From: Symmetrospora coprosmae
Taxonomy: Eukaryota; Basidiomycota; Cystobasidiomycetes; Symmetrosporaceae
Reading direction: 5' to 3'
Assembly: GCA_008802785.1 (NCBI GenBank)
Contig: VUYT01000025.1
Span: forward strand, 233,784 to 297,783
DNA: 64,000 bases
A program made the translations under genes and the position numbers. Below, in pieces: positions 56,053 to 64,000 of the stretch (its first letter is position 1; each line of letters begins with the position of its first letter). Below the pieces are notes generated by a model. The model saw only the letters and a list, made by a program, of their open reading frames with translations. It was not told the DNA's origin and searched no databases.

Positions 56053-58885
56053 AGACTGTGTCTTCCCATGTCGCATTCGGTCACATTCACGGCCGGTTCT
56101 ACGTACCCTTGGCGGGACAACCTGGCCTTCGGGTCGCCCTTCATCACTGCACTCTCTTTCCCTGCCTCCTCCGAGCCACCACCTCCGCGTACCCCGTCTC
56201 TTCCTCGTAGCTCATACATCTCTCGACACCAGTCCGAAGAATCGACTCCATCCCGCATCCACCGCTAAGTACGTCTGTCCCCTTCCCTCTTCAGCGCATC
56301 CGTCGTGCGGTTCCCTTCTGCGGTATCTGTGTCTGGCCTTTTGTCATAGAGAGGTGCTTGTATCTTGTTTAGCTGCCACTACCTCTCTACTGCGCAAACC
56401 GAGGAAACCTGCTTTCAATTGCCTGTGCCCTGTCGCGCTCCCGCTCGGACCTCCCCTGCGACCTCAAGCTGGGGTCGGCGGGAGCGGTTCTGGATCGGGT
56501 CAACACTGACCCCCTCCACAGTGGCTCTGCTTGTCGGCATCATTCCGCTGTCCATCCAATACACGATATTGTCAGCCGGCACGACGCTTCTGCGGACTAC
56601 CTGCTCGTTCTTCGACAGTGGCGAGGGGCTGCACATCCTTCGCCTTGTTCGATTTCGACGAGCGTGAGGCCGAGGAGGCACCTCTGCCTGACGACGAGCC
56701 GCCGCCACGACCGGTTGGAACAAACGCGAGCTGAGTGTTGCCATCGCCGCCAGGGGCCGCCGCGGCTGCTCGGCCTGCCAAACGAGCCGAGCGCTTCCGG
56801 GAATCGCTGCCAGAGGCGCCTTGAGCCGTTCCGTTATCGGCAGAGCTGCCTGCGTCAAGTGGCGGGCTGAGTATGGTTGCCCACGTAGGCTGGCTCTGTA
56901 GGAGAGACCGCCAGACCGAGCCAGCCAGAACGGCAGTGTACGGCGCGCATATACCGGCGGTAGCATGCCCAAGCCCGGTGGCGTGCGGGTCCCTGCCATG
57001 TACTTGTGCTTCTGGTTGCTTCCGAGTCGGAGAGGCAGCCCGCACCGGCACAGGGTGCGGGAGGCAAGAGAGTCGGAAGCACGGTCACGATAGCCTGCTG
57101 ACGGGACTGCAACGTCTGGTGCAAGATGGCTAGTGCAGTCTGATGGCGTGCCACATCACGGCACGCTCGTTCGCCAGTCTGGGGAACGACGGATTTGACC
57201 GGGTCGCAGCAGCCCTGGGTCTTAACACGACTCCGACTTCGTCTCGGATGGTACAGAAATGGTAGTGTACCATCCATGTAGGAGCGGAAATGCTTCGCAG
57301 AAAGGCGAGCAGCGGCGGCTACATGGGTCTGGCGGTTGTGTGCGTGAGCGCGGACACCCCGACTGGCGCCGTAGAGGTCGCGAGCAGCAGGGCCTGCGGG
57401 GCGGGCGGTCAGTACACATGGAACACGAGATGCCTGTGCTAGGCGCTCGCCGCCGACCACAATGGCCCATGGATACGCGAGATGGCGGCAGGGTGGCAGT
57501 CGCAGCGGAAATCTCGAGCCTCTCGCATGACTGCGTCGGGCTCGGCTGTGATGTATGGAGGAAGCCAGGACACTGCTATGACACCGCGCCAGAGGCAGCA
57601 GTTCCGATGCTCGAGACCATGAGTGCATGCAGCGCCGACCCTGTGCGTCTGAAGGCAGAGATGCCACGAGGCCCAAGAGGGGACGGACGTGGCGGGGCTC
57701 AACTCAGAGCGGCTCCTCGGGATCGCACGGACGCACGGTTAAAGGGAAGCTCGCGTAGGGAACAGGGCGTCAGTAGGTGTCACTACGTAAAGCACGACGG
57801 TTGGAGTGGCAGCATAATGGCACAAAGGTGGCTGCTTCTGTGCGCAGACATCGGGCAGGAGCTAGGTAGGTCACCCCAATGCTGCGACGCACCACCGGCA
57901 TTACGGCGAGACCAGCGACGAGGTCCGCTTGCGGTTCTTCTAATGTCCCCAGCAGGTGAGCAAAAACGTAGGTGTTTGGATCAAGCAGACGTCGGTCGGC
58001 CAAAGGACATTTCCGACGGCGTCTTGCTGGGTGGAAGTGCGGCCCGCTCCTATAGGAACAACTGGCTGAGGAGAGGTGCCCTGCAGCACATGAGGCGTAC
58101 ATTCCGTCTGTCGGTACCCAGCGGGCGTGAGCGCCGAGCGGCGCAACTGCTGCCAGCTGCTTGAGTGCGGGCCTGGGGTTGAAGCGGGTCAGTGGTGGCG
58201 GAGACCGGTGACGCGCAAAGAGCTAGGGCTGCTCTTACCAACTGCCAGGAAGGACAAGAACGCCAGCAGGCGACGCACAACACCGACAGCAGGGCTTCGC
58301 GTGCAGACAATAGTGAAAGGTACGCGTTGCGGTGCTCTCGCTTGCCCTCTGGCCATTCTGTCGACGCGGCTGACCCCGTGAAGTCCAGGTCACGAGCCGA
58401 GGGACGCTTCTGCGGACGCTCAGCTCAAAGCAGCAGCAGCTGTTGGTGAGCGGCAGGGATGGGCCCTCATGCCAATACAGCTGCTGTCGGCTGCGCTGCT
58501 GCTGATACTGCTGCTGTCGCTGCTGGTACTCCCTCCTGCTCCGGCTGACGGCTTGTCGCGTCATCCTCTCCGTCCGCCGCCTCCACCTCCGCCCACTCAT
58601 GACACACCCGCCCGCTTCTCCTTCGGGACCGATCCGCAATAGCCGGGAGGCGTTGCAATCAGGTGCCAGGGCACATCGACCAGGAGCCCGCTCGTCGAGC
58701 ATTCGAGTCAACCGGGACTCCATTCATGGCCTCGCTGCGACCCCGTTACCCCAGGTAACCGACGTAGCTCGGAAGGGGCTGCGCACAATCTGAAGCGGCA
58801 AGAAGACCCATCTCACAGCGAGAGCTTCTCCGACCTTCTCCGACCAAGCTTCCAAGTCGGGTGTTCCGACTCGCTGCTGCGCGGC
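56053..58885. other. 2.8-kb stretch without a clear gene, possible minus-strand multi-exon gene
   Basis: Long overlapping frames on both strands (for example 57259-58164 plus and 56855-57676 minus) reflect GC content and have no recognisable motifs. Weak signs of a minus-strand gene are a Gln/Arg-rich start near 58600-58470 (SRREYQQRQQQYQQQRSRQQ), a block around 57133-57005 reading TALAILHQTLQSRQQAIVTV after a cgccatcag acceptor, and a Ser/Gly/Lys-rich ending from about 56870 to 56572 that finishes SPQKRRAG. These could not be joined convincingly. No tRNA, rRNA or inverted repeat was seen. Confidence 0.3.
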
Positions 58886-61344
58886 ATGCAGGGGTCGACA
58901 CGAGCGTCAGGTTCGGGCTGGGGGAGGAGGGGTCAGAACGGCGGCTGGAGCGACGATGGACTCCATGGAGAGGCAGCAGCAGGCATCGGAAGTGACTTGG
59001 TGGGACGAAACGCATCAGAAAAGGGCCCGGAGTGGGACAGGGGGTCCGGACCGCGCACAGCGCCAACCGTAACCGATGGCACTCCCAGCCGGCGAGGCGT
59101 GTGCACCATGGAAACAGACAAGGCAGGCGCCGAGTCGATGGACATCGACGCTATCTCCGACGCTGAGCGCCAGATGGACTGCCTGGGGCTAGCAGTGCCC
59201 GACGTCTCGAGCGTCGCCGGAGAGAACGGCACCATGGAGACAGCGAAGGCAACAGACACGTCTAGCAAGAGCAAGGGCAAAGGCAATAGCAAAAGCAAGG
59301 GCAAGGGGAAGGCCACAGCCGGACCCGAGGAGAAGGATAAGGCATTGGAAGGCGAACGAATCATGAAGGAGGCCTTGTCTGGACAGAGTGAGTTTTGGGC
59401 ACTTGCAGGGAGAGACCTTAGCTGATTCTAGCGGTACAGCTTGCCGGAAATGGGGCGTCTTCACAGGGGGAAATGTCAAGAAAGAGAACAGAGAGTGTGC
59501 GTGCAAGAACTGCCAGGCGCCAAAGCGTGACGTGCTCGTTCTGATAACGAGGGCGACACAGGCATCTTCTGCGGCCCCAAGTGCAAGAATGTGAAGCTGC
59601 TTGTAGGGAACAAGAAGGAGGATGAGCTGGTGGCGTGCGGTGCGCGTAAAACACTCACAGGACACAGATCGCTCGAGGCTGACTGGCTTCGCCGCCTACC
59701 AGCGCCGAACTTTATTCCCATGGCGTATGCGATGTTCCCGATGAGCAATTTCATGAAGGCGCTAGACTCGAGAGGGTGAGTGTGACGAAGTGCATGCCAT
59801 CTGAAACACTGCTGATTTAGCGCGTGGCAGCATGACGGCAAAAATCCGGGACGAGCTATCAGAACTGATCTCAAAGCTCGTGGAGGATGACATGGGGTCA
59901 CGCCAGATGCTTTTACCCGAGAAGAAGCCCATCGAAACTCCTACGGTGCAGGCTGGCACCACGAAGATCACTCTCATGATGTATCAAGCCAAGACGGTAT
60001 CCGCTGCAAAACTCAAGGAGATCGTGGCAGCCCTGGACGATCCCTTGAAGGACTCGGAGTCGCACATGGCCGATGACGAGGAACGGGCCGAGAACGACAA
60101 AGCGCGAGGAAACATCATCTCTTCTCTGACCTCCGCCATCGCCCGTCACGTCAGAAGCGCGAGGATCAGTGAGATCTCGAATGTCAATCTTCTCACAGCG
60201 ATGTCGGTGGCCATCGGGATGGTGAAAGAGGACGAGGAGTTGGCGGGGTGCATCAATACGCGCGAGAGGACTCGCGTACTCAACAAACTGGCGGCAGACA
60301 TACAGACGTGCTGGCCTTCACAAGCCTGGCAACTTGGCATCGAAGCGATGGCTCGATCCAAGTTGCCGCTTGGAGACCTGACCGAACGAGAAGCGGACAT
60401 CGGCAAGCTCATGGAAAACTCGGTGCGAGCCGTTATGCGAGAAGCGCGCGCATGGGCGGACGGTTTCGAAAATGCGGGCCTCAAGCTGTGCAGCAAGCAG
60501 GATGCTATCTTCCTCGCAGTCGCGGGCGGTCTTGAGAGGGCGTACGCCGTTGGCATGGATTGGGGCGCACCGTCAGCTCCGAAGGCGAAGGCATCGAACA
60601 AGACGAAGCAGTCGCAGAGCGGTGCCAAACCATCAGCTGCTACAGCCGGCAACAGCGCGTCTGCCGGCACGATGTCAGTCAGCAGGCAGGCAATGACGGC
60701 TTCAGGCACCGCCGGGAGCTCCGCCACCATGCAGGAGGGAGGGGATGCGGTCGCTACCTCGTCATCGACTGGAGGCCTCGGCGGCGGCGCGAGAGGTAGT
60801 CATGACCCAAATCTGCTGAGGGCGGTACGACCAGAGAGCCCGAAGAAATCGCCGGGAAAGAGGATGCATGATGGAGATGAGAACGATCCGGGGGGGACTG
60901 AGGTGAGCCAGAGGGTGTCAAATCGACCGTGTGCAGGGAGCTGAGGCATGGTCTGGGCACAAGCATCCATCGGCACGAGGACAACCGGTTGGCGGAGGAA
61001 GGCAGGAACCACACCACGAGCTCGAAGGTCGGGCACAAGGTACATCAAGCGGACACGCGTCAGGTAATGCAGCGCCGGCAGGAGGCGGGCATCGGAATGA
61101 GGACAAATATACAGCCGGGGGCGGACGGGGTGGGGTCGCCACTGAGGCACAGCCAGGCGATCCGAAGAGGAAGAGGACAAAGTGCGGCAATTGCCCCAGA
61201 AGAGTGACAACGCTCGCAAGAGCACCGAAAGGGGAGGGCATGTGGTGCGACGCCTGTAGGCAGAAGGCTTTGGCTCGCCTACGAGAGGAGGACGAGGCGG
61301 ATAAGGTCGCCTCTCGGGGCCAGTCAGGCGGAGAAAGGATCTAG
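58886..61344 (+). CDS. unrecognised protein with two cysteine-rich zinc-ribbon-like modules
   Basis: The exons are 58886-59387, 59440-59526, 59562-59775, 59831-60902 and 60937-61344. All phases agree and total 760 aa. An in-frame ATG at 59108 (METDKAGAESMDIDAISD) is an equally good start. Introns are only 34-55 nt. The N-terminus is low complexity with a Lys/Ser/Gly run (SSKSKGKGNSKSKGKGK). A first Cys cluster is created by splicing: TCRKWGVF, ECACKNCQAPKR, IFCGPKCKN. A helical core of about 300 residues follows (MTAKIRDELSELISKLVEDD to LERAYAVGMDWG). After a Ser/Ala/Gly linker, a second module has two CxxC knuckles (KCGNCPRRV, MWCDACRQKAL). No family was recognised; nucleic-acid binding is an inference from the paired zinc modules. 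The gene is followed on the same strand by a FEN1-like nuclease gene. Confidence 0.75.
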
Positions 61345-61805
61345 GGAACGAAAGCGAGATGCCGCTGTTGGAGCAAGGACGTCAAAACGTGCAACGCGGC
61401 GGTCGACCGGGGCAGACAATCAATGTCGTGCAATGCGCGCAAGACATGAGGCGGAGAGCCCAAAGTCGCGGGTCAACCGGAATAGGTCGAGCGCCATCAC
61501 AGAGGATTCGTGACATCCATCTGCGCACTATCAACGCAAGTGTATCGAAGCTATGAGCTATCGACTGCAGTAGTGCCGCGAGCGACATTGCAATCAGTGC
61601 CGTGCAAGGGCGGGCGAACGCACTCAGTGACGTGGATCCGGACTTGCGCCGCTGAAGCGGAGTTCTTCAGGGTCTCCAAGGGCCGCATAAGGGGGCTTGC
61701 CTCCGCACGACGCACCACTCACCTTTTACTGCACGCACTCAGGACATATCGAGCATCAGCGATACTCATCCGTATACAGAGACGCCCATCTTGCCTTCGG
61801 CGGGG
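61345..61805. other. intergenic, nothing recognised
   Basis: This is the short tandem gap between the zinc-ribbon gene and the nuclease gene. A 65-codon frame at 61359-61556 has no support. Confidence 0.5.
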
Positions 61806-64000
61806 ATGGGCGTCAAGGGGCTGCTGCCTATCCTCCGGGACCGGGCGGCCACCGCCGCGCCGTCGATGTTCCGCAAATTCGACAGCCCGGTCGACGCTGT
61901 GCGAGCCGCGACTCGAAGCGATGGCGCTGCCCGATCTCTGGTGATAGTTGATGCCAAGGGATACTTCTATCCAACTTTCATTCAAGTCTGCAAGCAGCAC
62001 GCCGACTGGGGGCCGGTGCGGGCCGCGAGGAGAGGGGCGTCAGGAGGCACACAGGCAGAAGCGCAAGCAAGAGTAGACAGAGCATTTTTCGACGCTGTGC
62101 GGGCCAGCGAAGCACGGTTGATGGCCGACATGGCTGCGGTGGCCGATGTCGTCTTTGTGTGGGATCATCCGACCTTCCGCTCGATCGCAAAGGCAGATGA
62201 AGACGATAGGAGGACCGCTGCCAAACGGACGGCCAGAGCACACTACGACCTCAACACATTGCGTCTGACGGCGGGAGGACGACAATCGCAGAAGAGGCAG
62301 CCCGCGGCTCCGGGCGGTAACGGTCGCAGGCGGCCCCGCAAGCACAAGAGAAGGAATAGAGGCATCGGCAAGCGAAAGCTGAGGATCGCCCGGGAAACGA
62401 TGGCATATGCATGGTCGCAGGTAGAATTCCCCTGCGTCGGCGTAGAGTCGTACGCCCCCGACGTTCGCACGGAGCGCGCGTCAGAAGGGGAGCGGCCTGG
62501 GCTGGACGACGACTGCGACGAAGATGCATGGCTCAACGCCAATCCCAACATCGCCGCAGCCGTTCGCGTGATAAGCTCCGACGAAGCCGACAACACCATC
62601 TGCCGCCTGAGCCGGGTAGCGAACTGCTCCGTGGTCGTACTCTCGCGCGACTCCGACTTCATCGTACGAGAGCCGGCGTCGCGCCAGCGGTGGTGCCTGA
62701 GCTCAGGGAGAGGCGACGATGAAACGAGATGGACTCTGACCGACAAAGCTCGTCTCTCGGACCTCCTCGACCCCGCTCTCACAACGCACGGACGTCTGCA
62801 GATGGTATGCTTGGCGAGCGGCCATGACTATACGGGCAAGGGCCTGAGAGGAGTAGGCATGGCGACTGCTGTCAAGGGAGAAGTGATCCAAGTGAGTGCA
62901 CCGAAGGCCCGCGCTAGTAGAACCCGCTGACCCTGCCGAACCCGCCAGGCGGATCTGGGGACCACTCTAGAAAATATTCGCGGAGCCGCGCAGCACCCGT
63001 GGACCAAGCTCGAGCGAGCCGATGCGGGGGCCAGCCTAGCGGACTTCGAGAGTAGAGCAAAAGAGGCTCTGGCTGTCTGGAAGCACTGCCGTCACCTCCC
63101 GCGAGCAACGGCGGAACAGCCAGATCCGATGGAGGCCTACGACGCGTTTGCGTTGGAGGAAGATTCGGCAAAGCCGGACCTGCGCTTCCCGTTTCCAATT
63201 CAGAATGTGCAAGACAGGAACACTCGACCGAGCGCGGTGGCGTCGACTACAAGGCACTCCGTCCGGACTTCCAGACTGCCCATGCGTCGCTCGGAAGGCC
63301 CAGAGGTGGAATGGGACAGGGACCAGCCTGAACCTCTGCGCGGTCCGGGCGACTCTACCAAATACAACCATCCGCTCAAGGGCCACTGGAAAGCGAGTCC
63401 GGCAAACCACAGGAAGGGTCGCCGGACACTCACCGCCAACATCGCGATGCCGGCGTCGACGTCGGCATGGGCGGAGCGACAAGCTGATGAGATGGAGGAC
63501 GAGAGCAGCGACGAAGAGTCAAACGGGGGTGGCGAAGACGATGAGACCGAGAACGAGTCTTACGACGGGGGTAACGATCCTCTCGCCGAGATCGTCCAGG
63601 CGCTCGAAGCAGAGGCAGAGGCGGCAGACAAAGAGGAGGAGGAAGGTGACGAAGGCGAATCTGTCACAGTCGACACAGAGGCTCTTGACAGTGGGCCTGG
63701 TAGTGGTGCGGCGGACGTGTCTGGAGCTGGCAACGCGACACAACAGGTCCCGGTCAAAAGGGGCGACAGACTGCCGATGGGTAAACAACACATAGAAGGG
63801 GTCGGTGAGTGCATTTACCAGGCGGATCATCATCGGCATGACACTGAGGCTGCTTTGAACTCAGTCTTTCCCAGAACCGTTCAAAAGCGATGCTTACGGA
63901 GTCTCGCTCACAAGGGCGGCCCAGAGGTTCGCGACGACACGCGCGCACCTAATCCCACGGCAGATGTCCTAGAACTGGCGGTCCTGGTCGAACGATTGGG
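61806..64000 (+). CDS. divergent FEN1/XPG-superfamily nuclease, 3' end outside the window
   Basis: The exons are 61806-62891, 62949-63804 and 63865 onward, open to the window edge (more than 690 aa). The start ATG gives MGVKGLLPIL, the Gly-2-type N-terminus of FEN1, EXO1 and XPG. Metal-ligand positions are all acidic: Asp49 (LVIVDAKGYFY), Asp120 (VVFVWDHPTFRSIAK), Glu260 and Asp262 (ISSDEADNTICRL), Asp282 and Asp284 (VVVLSRDSDFIV), and Asp341 (LASGHDYTGKGLRGVG, the helix-hairpin-helix region). A basic insertion (RRRPRKHKRRNRGIGKRK, about residues 174-191) replaces the usual helical gateway. After the nuclease core comes a long C-terminal region: WKHCRHLPRA, a basic stretch, an acidic block (about 63490-63700), and a further exon. 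It differs from housekeeping FEN1, which is shorter and far more conserved. Structure-specific nuclease activity is inferred. Confidence 0.8.

Noticed and set aside
57259-58164. 301-aa plus-strand frame in the gene-poor stretch
   Set aside because: It overlaps an equally long minus-strand frame, has mixed codon bias, no ATG context or motif support and no splice partners. It is left inside the region note only.
61359-61556. 65-codon frame between the zinc-ribbon and nuclease genes
   Set aside because: It is too short, with no motif and no splice link to either neighbour.
1-64000. CRISPR arrays, prokaryotic operons, phage or integron features
   Set aside because: The sequence is eukaryotic, with spliceosomal introns throughout. 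The only short tandem repeats are microsatellites (CGATG, CATCAG, AG, CTGATG, GAGAGG) without spacer structure.

Overview
The window is nuclear DNA of a filamentous or dimorphic fungus, most likely a GC-rich basidiomycete; an Ustilaginomycotina or Exobasidiomycetes-like placement is an inference. Almost every gene is split by short GT-AG introns (about 34-250 nt). Protein types include CFEM surface proteins, a PKA regulatory subunit with an RRTSVS inhibitor site, and a Rad1/Rec1 clamp subunit. There are no prokaryotic signals, rRNAs or convincing tRNAs. Genes are dense, on both strands, and not in operons. Exon coordinates were derived by hand from splice consensus, reading-frame phase and family motifs.

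Layout. 0.9-6.8 kb: an F-box-like protein, an unrecognised protein, an aldo-keto reductase whose frame is broken by an 8-nt tandem duplication, and a small unrecognised protein. 7.0-12.5 kb (minus): an Ede1/Eps15 endocytic scaffold (three EH domains, coiled coil, UBA). 12.6 kb: Ade8 GAR transformylase. 14-16.3 kb: an unassigned multi-frame coding region. 16.4-18.3 kb (minus): a mitochondrial carrier. 18.7-27.4 kb (plus): Ssf1/Peter Pan, thymine-DNA glycosylase, cystathionine beta-synthase and class II cAMP phosphodiesterase. 27.7-33.9 kb: Cox16, an Ayr1-like reductase (minus), Rad1, and a pyruvate dehydrogenase protein X (minus).

34.3-40.1 kb (minus) is a run of three cell-surface genes: a CFEM/GPI protein, a small secreted GPI-type protein, and a CFEM protein with one membrane span and a long cytoplasmic tail. 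40.9-46.5 kb (plus): Hbs1 and a single-span membrane protein. 46.7-51.9 kb (minus): Msh4 with a long acidic tail. 53.5-56.1 kb (plus): the PKA regulatory subunit, so both a cAMP phosphodiesterase and the cAMP receptor of PKA are in the window.

56-64 kb differs from the rest. A 2.8-kb stretch without a clear gene is followed by two adjacent plus-strand genes that are not ordinary housekeeping genes. One encodes a protein of about 690-760 aa with two cysteine-rich (zinc-ribbon-like) modules. The other encodes a divergent FEN1/XPG-superfamily nuclease with the full set of metal-binding acids, cut off by the window end. This pair is the best candidate for an undescribed system or mobile element. 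Other points of interest are a GC-AG intron, 11- and 12-nt microexons, and the frameshifting 8-nt repeat.
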